DNA of 64,000 bases, from assembly GCA_963790545.1 (NCBI GenBank), contig CAWBPA010000024.1, positions 744,001 through 808,000 of the forward strand, given 5' to 3'. A program made the position numbers and the translations under genes. Under the pieces are notes generated by a model that worked only from the letters and a program-made list of their open reading frames with translations, made no database searches and was not told where the DNA came from. This DNA is from DATBJG01 sp963790545. Lineage in GTDB: Bacteria > Acidobacteriota > Vicinamibacteria > Vicinamibacterales > JAMQPK01. Below, piece by piece: positions 17,438 through 26,360 of the stretch. Position 1 is the stretch's first letter. Every line of letters begins with the position of its first letter.

Positions 17438-19144
17438 ATGCGCCAACAAGCCAGGATGACACCAGCCGCAAAGCTCATGGCGGCAGCGGCGCTGCTCGTC
17501 ATGCTGGTGGCCGTGTTTGCAATCGTGCCAACCAGAGCTGCGATCCTGTCGCAGCTCTGGGGTCTCAACCAGGTGTATTTCGCCGAGTTCCGGCGAAAAC
17601 TCGAGGCGCGCACCGCGCCGAACCTGGACGAGCCGTTCTTTCGGGCGGCGACCGTGGCCGAAGCTCGGGTTCCTGCCGCCAGCTATCAGGGTGGACGGTA
17701 CGACGGCCCGATCTCCGTGACGCTCGACACCAAAGACGCCGCCATCACCTATACGCTGGACGGCAGCATTCCGACGCGTCAGAGTGCTGTCTACCGCGAG
17801 CCGTTACCCATCAACAAGACCACGGCGCTCCGCTTCCGCGCGTTCCGGGAAGACATGCATCCGAGCCCCATCGTGACGCACACTTACGTCATCGGGCTCA
17901 ACACGAGGCTGCCGGTCGTCTCGGTGGTCATGGATCCGGTCGACCTCTGGAATCGCTACACCGGCATCTACGACAACCCCGAAGAAAAAGGCAGTGAGTG
18001 GCAGCGAGCCGCGCACATCGAACACCTGCCGGTCGAGGGCGGCCAGGTGATTCGGTTCCCGTCCGAGATCAGGATTCACGGCCAGACGTCTCGCAGCCGG
18101 CCCAAGAAGTCCTTCCGCTTCACCTACGAGTCGAAATCCGTCGAACCTCATGGCGTCGGCTCGCTGTGGCACACGCGTCCGGGCGAAACCAGTCGAACGA
18201 TGGTGCTTCGCACGGGTGGCGCCTATCGCCTGCGAAACGAGCTCTTTCAGACCTTGTTCCAGGAAGTCGGCGGACTCGGGTCCCCCGCAACCCTGTACGT
18301 GATGCTCCTCAATGGAGAGAACTGGGGACTCTACAACGTCCACGAATACATCGACGAAAGCTTCCTTGTCAGGCACTTTGCCCCCGGTCAGTACGATCTC
18401 ATTCCGGACGGCGGGGATGTCACCGCCGTGTCCGGCGACAAGAAGGCGTGGAAAGAATTCGAGGCGTTCTACAAAACGCACGACGGGTCTGACGTGCAGG
18501 CCTTCCGGAAGTTCGCAGAGCTGATCGATCTGGACAACTTCACCGACTATTGGCTCTTCAACGTTTACGCAGCCAATTTCGACTGGCCACATCACAACAC
18601 GCTGGCGTTCCGCGATCGAACCGGGGCCGATCGACGCTGGCGCTGGATCTCGTGGGACGTCGACGCGGCGTTCGATTTCGACCGTCAGGGTCTCCGTCAC
18701 GACACCGCAGCCTGGGCGCTCCGCGACGGGCTACGTCACGATCTGCGGTTCAACCATCACAAGGGTCTGCAGGATCAGGAAGAGTTCGTCGTGGGAACGC
18801 TCTTGATGCGACAGCTGGCCAGAAACGCTCAGTTTCGGCAAAAGCTCGCGACACGGATGTGCGCTCTGCTGGAGACCACGCTCAAGCCCAGTCACGTCGA
18901 AGGGGTTCTCAACGATCTGCTGCGTGAAACGGGTTCCGGGCTGCCGATCGATTTGACGCGCTGGTCGATCGAGTCGAAGACGTACTGGGAGGAAGTCGGA
19001 GCCATCCGTCGATTCGTGCGGGAGCGTCCGGACCTGGTCCGGTCCTACCTCGGACGAGCGTTCGGACTGCCTGCGGATTACTGCTCGGGTCCTGCTTCCG
19101 CGGACCCTACAGGGTCCGCGCTACAAGTCGCCCTACGGCCGTAG
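17438..19144 (+). CDS. secreted CotH family protein kinase-like protein with chitobiase/Fn3-like domain
   Basis: The start at 17438 (MRQQARMTPAAK...) gives about 568 residues with an N-terminal hydrophobic signal/anchor (LMAAAALLVMLVAVFAIV). Residues about 65-140 form a CHB_HEX/Fn3-like domain (ISVTLDTKDAAITYTLDGSIPT). A CotH domain follows: IRIHGQTSRSRPKKSFRF, LYVMLLNGENWGLYNVHEYID, NFDWPHHNTLAFRD and RWISWDVDAAFDFD, which match the substrate Lys and metal-binding Asp motifs of this atypical kinase family. It probably phosphorylates or caps an exported protein or polymer. The last dozen residues come from a palindromic repeat (19099-19120) read through in frame, an odd feature. Confidence 0.9.
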   Translation: MRQQARMTPAAKLMAAAALLVMLVAVFAIVPTRAAILSQLWGLNQVYFAEFRRKLEARTAPNLDEPFFRAATVAEARVPAASYQGGRYDGPISVTLDTKDAAITYTLDGSIPTRQSAVYREPLPINKTTALRFRAFREDMHPSPIVTHTYVIGLNTRLPVVSVVMDPVDLWNRYTGIYDNPEEKGSEWQRAAHIEHLPVEGGQVIRFPSEIRIHGQTSRSRPKKSFRFTYESKSVEPHGVGSLWHTRPGETSRTMVLRTGGAYRLRNELFQTLFQEVGGLGSPATLYVMLLNGENWGLYNVHEYIDESFLVRHFAPGQYDLIPDGGDVTAVSGDKKAWKEFEAFYKTHDGSDVQAFRKFAELIDLDNFTDYWLFNVYAANFDWPHHNTLAFRDRTGADRRWRWISWDVDAAFDFDRQGLRHDTAAWALRDGLRHDLRFNHHKGLQDQEEFVVGTLLMRQLARNAQFRQKLATRMCALLETTLKPSHVEGVLNDLLRETGSGLPIDLTRWSIESKTYWEEVGAIRRFVRERPDLVRSYLGRAFGLPADYCSGPASADPTGSALQVALRP

Positions 19145-19173
19145 CTTTATCTCGCCGGACCTGAAGGTCCGGC
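19099..19173. repeat. cluster of REP-like palindromes
   Basis: Three palindromes in a row: CGCGGACCCT-AC-AGGGTCCGCG (19099-19120), CTACGGCCGTAG (19133-19144) and GCCGGACCT-GA-AGGTCCGGC (19154-19173), the last followed by CTACGTA. They belong to the dispersed family also seen at 27.8, 31.4, 33.7 and 43.0 kb. The first overlaps the cotH 3' end. Confidence 0.9.
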
Positions 19174-19440
19174 CTACGTACCGTCTCCAAGCAGCCTTTT
19201 GAGGTCCCCCAGGCAGCCTCTGTCGACGCCGCGTCAGAAGTCGCCATCGGGCCGGACTAGTTGTTCGGCTTTCCGGTGACAAGTCAGCCTCTCGGATGAC
19301 TTTAGTCTGCCCCGGCAGGACCGCGAGGATGTTTCGGCCTCGTTACAGGACCGTAAATCATTGATTGTAATGGCTTTATAAGGCAGGACCAGGACGGGTC
19401 CGGTGGCTGCCGTCTTGCTTTTCCTGACCACTGCGCGCGA

Positions 19441-20568
19441 ATGGAACAGCTCATCACGGCGTCTCGGAACGTGGTCGACGAAGATCTGGCCGACCTCTGT
19501 ACGCAGCTGACCAGCGAGTTCTCGGTGCTCTCGGGCCGCAGGTTGCTGATTACAGGAGGGGCGGGCTTCCTCGGCTATTACCTCGTCCAGGCCCTCCTCC
19601 ACTGGAACGCTCGCGGACGCTCGGCCCCCATCGACCTCGTCATTCACGACAATTTCATTCGTGGCGTCCCGGCATGGCTCGAACGTCTCGATGGAACCGC
19701 CAATCTGACGATCACGCGTCGCGATGCCACTTCCCGGCTGCCGGCCGATGCGGGTCCGTTCGACTATCTGATCCACGCCGCGTCGATTGCCTCGCCCACG
19801 TACTATCGACGGTACCCGCTCGAAACGCTTGACGCGAACGTGCTCGGGCTTCGCGTGTTGTTGGACTACTGCCGAGACCAGCACTCCGCCGGCCATCCTC
19901 CTCGAGGATTCTTGTACTTCTCGAGCAGCGAGATCTACGGCGATCCTCCGGCCCATGCCATCCCGACGCCCGAAACGTATCCGGGCCAGGTTTCGTCAAC
20001 GGGTCCACGCGCGTGCTACGACGAGTCGAAGCGGTTCGGCGAGACCTTGTGCGTGACCTACGCCCGGCAGTTTGGCGTGCCGGTCACGATTGTCCGCCCC
20101 TTCAACAATTTCGGGCCCGGACTTGCGCCCGGTGACAGACGGGTCATTCCGGATTTCGCCCGGGACGTGCTGGCCGGCAAGGATATCGAGCTGTTGTCCG
20201 ATGGCCGTGCCACGCGCACCTTCTGCTACGTCGCAGATGCCGTGGCCGGGTACTACAAGCTCCTCGTCTACGGGCGACGAGGCGAAGCGTACAACGTCGG
20301 GGCCGCCGGTCCGGAAATCACCATCGGCGAGCTCGCCGACCGCATGGCCGCGCTTGCGAGAAACCTCTTCGCGTATCAAGGTTCCGTCCGACACGGCGCC
20401 AGCGACGACTGCGACTATCTCACGGACAACCCTCAACGCCGCGCACCCGTCATCACGAAAGCCTGGCAGGACGTGGGGTACGCCCCGCGCATCGGCCTCG
20501 ACGAAGGACTCCTGCGCGCGCTGCTCTGGTATCGGTTCCATCCGGATGGACAGTGGGGAACGGCATGA
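19441..20568 (+). CDS. NAD-dependent epimerase/dehydratase, UXS-like extended SDR
   Basis: A 375-residue extended SDR. After about 30 leader residues comes LLITGGAGFLGYYLVQ (NAD-binding GxxGxxG), then the catalytic triad region FLYFSSSEIYG and ACYDESKRFGE (YxxxK) and RPFNNFGPGLAPGD. CYDExKR and the overall length point to the UDP-glucuronate decarboxylase branch, which converts UDP-GlcA to UDP-xylose. UDP-GlcA would come from the Ugd encoded next, whose ATG overlaps this stop (ATGA). A related nucleotide-sugar epimerase is possible. Confidence 0.85.
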   Translation: MEQLITASRNVVDEDLADLCTQLTSEFSVLSGRRLLITGGAGFLGYYLVQALLHWNARGRSAPIDLVIHDNFIRGVPAWLERLDGTANLTITRRDATSRLPADAGPFDYLIHAASIASPTYYRRYPLETLDANVLGLRVLLDYCRDQHSAGHPPRGFLYFSSSEIYGDPPAHAIPTPETYPGQVSSTGPRACYDESKRFGETLCVTYARQFGVPVTIVRPFNNFGPGLAPGDRRVIPDFARDVLAGKDIELLSDGRATRTFCYVADAVAGYYKLLVYGRRGEAYNVGAAGPEITIGELADRMAALARNLFAYQGSVRHGASDDCDYLTDNPQRRAPVITKAWQDVGYAPRIGLDEGLLRALLWYRFHPDGQWGTA

Positions 20569-21902
20569 AGGTCGCCATTGTCGGATCCGGGTATGTCGGG
20601 CTCGTCTCTGCGGTGGGTCTCTGCGAGAAGGGACACATCGTCACCTGCGTCGATCTGAACCGTCACGTTGTCGATCGGATCAACGAAGGGTCGTCGCCAA
20701 TCCACGAAGACGGGTTGCCGGAACTGCTCCGGTTCCACGCAGGGACCGGGCTGCGCGCGACGACCAATCTCACCGAGGCCGTCGTGGCGTCGGACCTGAC
20801 GCTGGTAACCGTGGGAACCCCGTACGGCGGCCAGGGAATTGACCTTTCGCAGATTAAAGCCGCCAGCATCGCGATTGGCGACGCATTGAAGCAGCGCGAG
20901 GGCTACCACGTCGTGGCCATCAAGAGCACCGTGGTCCCTGGCACGACCGACGATGTGGTCACGCCGCTCGTGGCGAAGCACTCCGGCAAGATGCCGGGCC
21001 GTGATTTTGGAATTGGAGTCAATCCCGAGTTTCTGCGCGAGGGTGAGGCGGTTCAGGACTTTCTCAATCCCGATCGCATTGTCATTGGCGGGATCGACGG
21101 TCGCACCGTGCAACTGCTCGGCTGCCTCTACGACGGGTTCCGCGGCGTCGACCGTATTGCGACGACCAACCGGACCGCCGAGATGATCAAGTACGCCAGC
21201 AACGCACTGCTGGCGACCATGATTTCTTTTGCCAACGAGATTGGCAACCTCTGCGGGACGATTGGCGGCGTTGATGTCGTCGACGTCATCCGTGGCGTCC
21301 AGCTCGACCGGCGACTGAGTCCGCGCCTTCCCGGCGGACAGCGGATTCGTCCGGGGTTTCTTTCCTATCTCGAAGCGGGCTGCGGGTTTGGCGGCAGCTG
21401 CTTCCCCAAGGATGTGCAGGCCCTGGTCGCGCACGGCGAACACCTCGGCAGCCGCATGCGCCTGCTGAAAGCGGTCATTGAAGTCAACGATCACCAGCCG
21501 AAAAAGCTGCTGTCGCTGCTTCAAAAGCATTTTCCTTCGCTGGAAGACAAACGAGTGGCGGTGCTCGGCCTCGCCTTCAAGCCGGGCACTGATGATCTGC
21601 GGGAGTCACCAGCCATCCCCATCGTGCATGAGCTGATCGCTCAGCGCGCAATCGTCACCGCCTACGATCCGGTCGCGCAGCCTGCCGCCGAACGGCTGTT
21701 CGGCCCCAAAGGAGTCGTGTTTCCCGGTGGCCTGGCTGAAACGATCGAGAACACCGATGCCATTCTCCTCGTGACGAGGTGGGATCTGTTCAACACACTT
21801 CCGGGGTTGCTGGCCGATCGCGATCCGCAGCCGCTCATCGTTGACGGACGCCGCATGCTCGATAAGCGGAGCGTGCAGCGGTACGAAGGCATCGGTCTGT
21901 AG
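20565..21902 (+). CDS. ugd: UDP-glucose 6-dehydrogenase
   Basis: A 445-residue protein starting at the ATG in the ATGA overlap (a GTG 12 bases upstream is possible). VAIVGSGYVGLVSAVGLCEKG is the NAD-binding motif; LVTVGTPYGGQG, KSTVVPGTTDD, NPEFLREGEAVQDF, EMIKYASNALLATMISFANE, GCGFGGSCFPKDVQAL (catalytic Cys) and LAFKPGTDDLRESPAIP are diagnostic of Ugd. It oxidises UDP-glucose to UDP-glucuronate with 2 NAD+. It is flanked by a UXS-like SDR and an RmlC-like epimerase in one operon. A second Ugd-type gene is at 61.6 kb. Confidence 0.96.
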   Translation: MKVAIVGSGYVGLVSAVGLCEKGHIVTCVDLNRHVVDRINEGSSPIHEDGLPELLRFHAGTGLRATTNLTEAVVASDLTLVTVGTPYGGQGIDLSQIKAASIAIGDALKQREGYHVVAIKSTVVPGTTDDVVTPLVAKHSGKMPGRDFGIGVNPEFLREGEAVQDFLNPDRIVIGGIDGRTVQLLGCLYDGFRGVDRIATTNRTAEMIKYASNALLATMISFANEIGNLCGTIGGVDVVDVIRGVQLDRRLSPRLPGGQRIRPGFLSYLEAGCGFGGSCFPKDVQALVAHGEHLGSRMRLLKAVIEVNDHQPKKLLSLLQKHFPSLEDKRVAVLGLAFKPGTDDLRESPAIPIVHELIAQRAIVTAYDPVAQPAAERLFGPKGVVFPGGLAETIENTDAILLVTRWDLFNTLPGLLADRDPQPLIVDGRRMLDKRSVQRYEGIGL

Positions 21903-21904
21903 CC

Positions 21905-22492
21905 ATGCGTTTCTCTGGAACTTCGGTAGACGGCGCCCGGCTGATCGAGCTCGATCGTCACGAGGATGCGCGCGGCTTCTTCGCGCGCCTCTGGTGCCGG
22001 AACGAAGTGGGCGTGCAAGGCATGACGGCGTCTGTCGCGCAAGTCAACGTCACGTGCAATCCGGCGAAAGGCACGCTGCGCGGCCTGCACTGGCAGGAGT
22101 CTCCACACGAGGAAGCCAAAGTCGTGTTCTGTGCACGAGGGGCAATTTTCGACGTGGCGGTCGATCTGAGGCCATCCTCTCCAACATACGGCCAGTGGTT
22201 CGGCGTCACTCTGCGGGCCGAGGAATTTCGCTTGTTCTACATCCCGGAAGGGTGCGCACACGGCTACCAGACTCTGCGCGAGGAGACGGTGGTTGTGTAT
22301 CAAGCGTCCGAGCCGTATACCCCCGACTACGAGCGTGGTGTGCGCTGGAACGATCCGGCCTTCAATATCGACTGGCCGCCGTTCGCCGACCTGACGATCT
22401 CGGCCAAGGACCTGGCCTGGCCCGACTACCAGCTGGTGACGCCGCCCGCGACACGTGAGAGCGCGACGTGTGCGCTGGGAGAACGCGCGTGA
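21905..22492 (+). CDS. dTDP-4-dehydrorhamnose 3,5-epimerase family protein (RmlC-like cupin)
   Basis: A 195-residue RmlC-fold protein: DARGFFARLWC, NPAKGTLRGLHWQ, RGAIFDVAVDLR, YIPEGCAHGYQTL, VYQASEPYTPDYERGVRWNDPAFNIDWP. The catalytic His in GLHWQ and the substrate-contact residues of the family are visible. No rmlA, rmlB or rmlD lies in the window, so the substrate may be another 4-keto-NDP-hexose (for instance CDP-linked, see rfbF at 37.5 kb). It overlaps the next gene by 4 bases. Confidence 0.9.
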   Translation: MRFSGTSVDGARLIELDRHEDARGFFARLWCRNEVGVQGMTASVAQVNVTCNPAKGTLRGLHWQESPHEEAKVVFCARGAIFDVAVDLRPSSPTYGQWFGVTLRAEEFRLFYIPEGCAHGYQTLREETVVVYQASEPYTPDYERGVRWNDPAFNIDWPPFADLTISAKDLAWPDYQLVTPPATRESATCALGERA

Positions 22493-24051
22493 TCATCGTG
22501 GATACCGCGCTCGAAGAACGCCGCCGCCAGGGAAACCCCGTCCGGGTGGCCATGGTGGGCGCCGGCTACATGGGTCGTGGTATTGCGCGGCAAATTCTGA
22601 CGGCAATTCCAGGAATGCGACTGGTGGCCGTGGCTGCGCGAGTGCCGACGCAGGCCGAGCGGGCGTATCGGGAAGCCGGCGCCGACAAGGTGTGCATGGT
22701 CGAGACCCTGCACGCGCTCGAGAATGCCATCTCCAGCGATGTGTACGCGGTCACCGCTGACGCCAGCCTCCTCTGCGCCTCGAACCAGATCGATGCCGTG
22801 ATCGAAGTCACGGGCGACGTCGAGTTTGGCGCACAGGTGACACTCGAGGCGATTGCGGGCCGGAAACACGTGATTCTGATGAACGCGGAGCTCGACGCCA
22901 CGATCGGTCCGATTCTGAAGTATCACGCCGACCGTGCGGGCGTTGTCTTCACCAACGCCGATGGCGATCAGCCAGGCGCGATCCTGAATCTGTTTCGCTT
23001 CGTCCGCGCCATCGGCTATCAACCCGTGCTGGCCGGCAACATCAAGGGGCTTCAGGACCCCTACCGCACGCCATCGACGCAACAGGCTTTTGCCGCCGCC
23101 CACAACCAGCGGGCGCACATGGTGACCAGCTTTGCCGATGGCACCAAGATCGCGGCCGAAATGGCGGTCGTTGCCAATGCCACCGGCTTCAAGGTCGGCA
23201 AACGTGGGATGTACGGACCTCGTTGCGGACATGTGCGCGAAGCCTTGTCGCTCTTCCCGCTGGAGCAACTTCTCGCCGGCGGAATCGTCGATTACGTGCT
23301 TGGCGCGGAGCCGGGGCCGGGAGTGTTCGTGCTCGGCTACAACGACGACCCGGTCAAGCAGCCCTATCTCGATTATTTGAAGATGGGATCCGGACCTCTC
23401 TACGTTTTCTATCAGCCGTATCACCTGTGCCACCTCGAGGTGCCGTTTACCGCCGCCCGCGCTGTGCTCTTTGGCGATGCTGCGGTGACACCCCTGCATG
23501 GACCGGTGTGCGACGTGATTACGGTGGCCAAGCAGAACCTGCGCGCCGGTGACGAGCTCGATCGGCTCGGTGGGTTTTCCTGCTACGGCGTCCTCGAGAA
23601 TTCGGAGATCAGCCGTGCCGAGCGTCTGCTGCCGATTGGCCTCGCACCGGGATGTCAGCTGACGCGCGACATTGCGCGTGATGAACCCATCGGGTATCGC
23701 GACGTCGTCCTTCCGCACAACCGGCTGTCCGACCGGCTCCGGGCAGAACAGGATCGCGGTTTTTCTGATGCCTTTACTTCACTGGCGCATCGGTCGTCGC
23801 GCAGTCCTGGCAGTGGTGACGTTGCTGTCCGCATGGCAGTGTGTCGCTGCCGGCACGCAGTCGACTCTGCCCACCGCGCCACCGGCGGCGAGCCCTCTCG
23901 CCCGGGGCGTTCACCCCAGGCTGTTTTTCGAACAAAGCGAGCTGCCGGCGCTGCGAAACCGGATTGCCAAGCACTACCGCAGCGAGTTTCAGGACTTCGT
24001 CGGGTTGCTGAACGACCCCAGCCGGCTCTCGCGCAGGCAGCAGAGGATTGA
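22489..24051 (+). CDS. NAD(P)-dependent oxidoreductase with C-terminal SAF domain
   Basis: A GTG overlapping the upstream stop starts a homoserine-dehydrogenase-like Rossmann domain (VAMVGAGYMGRGIARQILT; AVIEVTGDVEFG; GDQPGAILN), followed by a middle domain and a C-terminal SAF-type segment (LLPIGLAPGCQLTRDIARDEPIGYRDV). Such proteins recur in polysaccharide loci and may set the configuration of a sugar or amino-sugar precursor; the substrate is unknown. Family homology ends near 23765 (RLRAEQDRGF). The remaining 95 codons overlap the next gene and look spurious. One extra T in the run at 23760-23764 would create a stop exactly there, so the true end is probably about 23770. Confidence 0.8.
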   Translation: MIIVDTALEERRRQGNPVRVAMVGAGYMGRGIARQILTAIPGMRLVAVAARVPTQAERAYREAGADKVCMVETLHALENAISSDVYAVTADASLLCASNQIDAVIEVTGDVEFGAQVTLEAIAGRKHVILMNAELDATIGPILKYHADRAGVVFTNADGDQPGAILNLFRFVRAIGYQPVLAGNIKGLQDPYRTPSTQQAFAAAHNQRAHMVTSFADGTKIAAEMAVVANATGFKVGKRGMYGPRCGHVREALSLFPLEQLLAGGIVDYVLGAEPGPGVFVLGYNDDPVKQPYLDYLKMGSGPLYVFYQPYHLCHLEVPFTAARAVLFGDAAVTPLHGPVCDVITVAKQNLRAGDELDRLGGFSCYGVLENSEISRAERLLPIGLAPGCQLTRDIARDEPIGYRDVVLPHNRLSDRLRAEQDRGFSDAFTSLAHRSSRSPGSGDVAVRMAVCRCRHAVDSAHRATGGEPSRPGRSPQAVFRTKRAAGAAKPDCQALPQRVSGLRRVAERPQPALAQAAED

Positions 24052-26297
24052 ACCCTTCTGGGGAAGCATGAACTACGCGTTCGTTGCAGCGCTCGATCCG
24101 CGAGCGATGCGCGAACTGGGGTTCTCGTTCGATGCGTCGCTTGATACCCCGGAAGAGTTCTGCGCGCGCGCGATGACGTACGTCCACGCCCGATTGCCGA
24201 TCATGTTGGAAGGCAAGGGCAATCAGGAGCACAGCGGGCTCTCAACCGGCTACGCGACGGCCGCCTATTTTCCGGTCGCGGCGGCTTATGACTGGTGCTA
24301 TCCGCATCTGAGCGAAGCCGATCGCAAGGCCATCGTCGACACCTTCCTCGAGGTGCACAAGAGATGGAGCGGGGTCGAATCTACTGACGGCCTTCGGCCG
24401 AAGCAGCATGCTCGCCAACAATCAGTCCTCGGCTGACATGCACGATGCGCTCGGTATCCTGGCTTTTTACAAGGACCCGTATCCCAGCGCGGAGATGCAG
24501 GCAGAGCTTTACAACACCTTTCATGCCGTCTGGTTCGACCGGATGATGACCGAGCTCAACCACTTCTACGGTGCCGGGACGTTCTGGCACGAGGGCACGG
24601 GAGGCTACCTGGCGGATGCTCTCGTGAACATCGGCATTCCGGTCGCGATGTTCTCATCGGCGCTCGGCACGAATTACTTTGCGACCACTCCCTTCTTCTC
24701 CCGGTACGGAGAGTTCGTCGTGGGCAACATCAAGCCTCACGGCCTGCAGGACGGCTGCCGCTCCGGGGAGTGTCCGAAGTATTTCGAGCGCTGGGGCGTT
24801 ATCGGCGGCGGGATCCAGGGGATGGCGTGCAAAGGACCGCAGGTGATTTCGGGCATGCTGCGACGGGCCAACCATCCCGACGCGGGACTGATGAGATGGG
24901 TCAACGAGAATGTCCCTGGGCGTGGCACGTCCTGCGACCGACAGACGGCCGATTACGGCGGCCCCTGGGCAAACGCGGTCCTCTATTGGTTCCTCTACGG
25001 AGATCGCGAGGTCAAGGCCACCCCTCCCACCATCGCGAACGTGCCGACCAGTCTCAAACTGGGACTTGGCGAGTACGTGCTGAAGTCGGGCCACGAAGCC
25101 GATGCCTCGCAGGTCATTGTCTGGGCGACGCCCTGGGAGATGTACGGTCATCGTCCCCAGACCGGGGGAGGCCATTTCACGCTGCACAAGTTCGGCAACC
25201 TCATTTTGTCCGCAGCCAATGCCAAGAGCGGTGAAGGCGTGATCGAGGGCGGGGGCAATCTCTTTCGCAACGTGATTGGCCTTCTGGGCGAGGGTCGACC
25301 CACCCTCGCGTACGACCGGTTGAACACGTTCGACCCGTTCTGGGAAGCCCGTGGCATCCGTCAGATTCGGATGATCGGGAAGGCGCTCGCCGAGGATATC
25401 GGCGGCGATGGTTACGACTACGTCGCCTATGACAGCTCGTTGTCCTGGTCCCCCTCGCGGGCCGACGTGGCCCAGCGCGAATTCGTCTACCTGCGGGGTC
25501 CAGTCGACAAGGAGTTCCTCGTCATCCTCGACCGGATGAACGTGAGGGCTCCGGCAGACAACAAGAAGATCTGGAAGATCTGGGTACCGGCGGAGCCGAA
25601 ACAGGACGCCACGAACCTCGTGAGCATGACGAACAAGTACTCGGATCTGCGCTCGGATGATTTCGAGTCTGCCCCGACGCACGGGAAGTTTTTCCTGAAG
25701 ACGCTCGCGCCCGAGGATGCCCGGATTGCGCTTCGGGGTGGCCCCGGACGTGAGTTCCAGAGCGGCGATGGGAGCGGAGAAACTCCGTGGGGGGCCCCTC
25801 CCATGACACAGGCGATCCGGGAGTACCTCGGTTGGGGTCGCATCGAAGTGCACCCCGGGGCGGCGCGTGAGTACGACCTCTTCCTCAACGTGATTCAGTT
25901 TGGCGATGCAGACTCGCTGGGTCAGATGGCACCGGTCACGCGGGTGCAATCGGCCGATGGAACGATGATCGGCTCGCACATTGCGGAATCCACCAACGAG
26001 TGGGTGACGCTTTTTGCGAACCGGCCGGTCGACAGCGGCGTCCAGACCATCCGCTATCGGTTCTCGGCGGCCGGCCGGGATTCTCGGCATCTCTTAATGA
26101 ACGTCGCGCGGGCGAAGACGTTCTTCGTCAGTGCGAGCGGCGACGGCTCTGTTGCGGTGACCCTGCAACCGGCGCCCAATGCGGTGAGCGTGATGTCCAC
26201 CGATCAAGGGGTCTTGTACTTCGTGCTCAGCCAGGGAGTCGTGCGGCCTGGCCCGCGGCCACCAGCCGATCAGGCTGGAAGTCGGGGCGTGCAGTAA
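23768..26297 (+). CDS. secreted heparinase II/III-like protein, +1 frameshift
   Basis: About 843 residues after repair. The N-terminus has a signal peptide (IGRRAVLAVVTLLSAWQCVAAG), then GVHPRLFFEQSELPALRNRI, typical of heparinase/alginate-lyase-like proteins. The frame breaks at 24371-24374; deleting one G of GGGG gives KRWSGSNLLTAFGRSSMLANNQSS and restores continuity with the long downstream frame. An alpha-toroid (HEGTGGYLADALV) and a C-terminal beta-sandwich (GHRPQTGGGHFTLHKFGNL) follow. Members cleave uronic-acid glycans by beta-elimination. It sits just upstream of the O-antigen ligase and may trim or edit the exported polymer. Substrate unknown. Confidence 0.82.
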
Positions 26298-26360
26298 ACG
26301 TGCGGGATCGACAGCGAACACACGGCGTGATGCATCAACCTCTTTGAGGACGGAAACACA

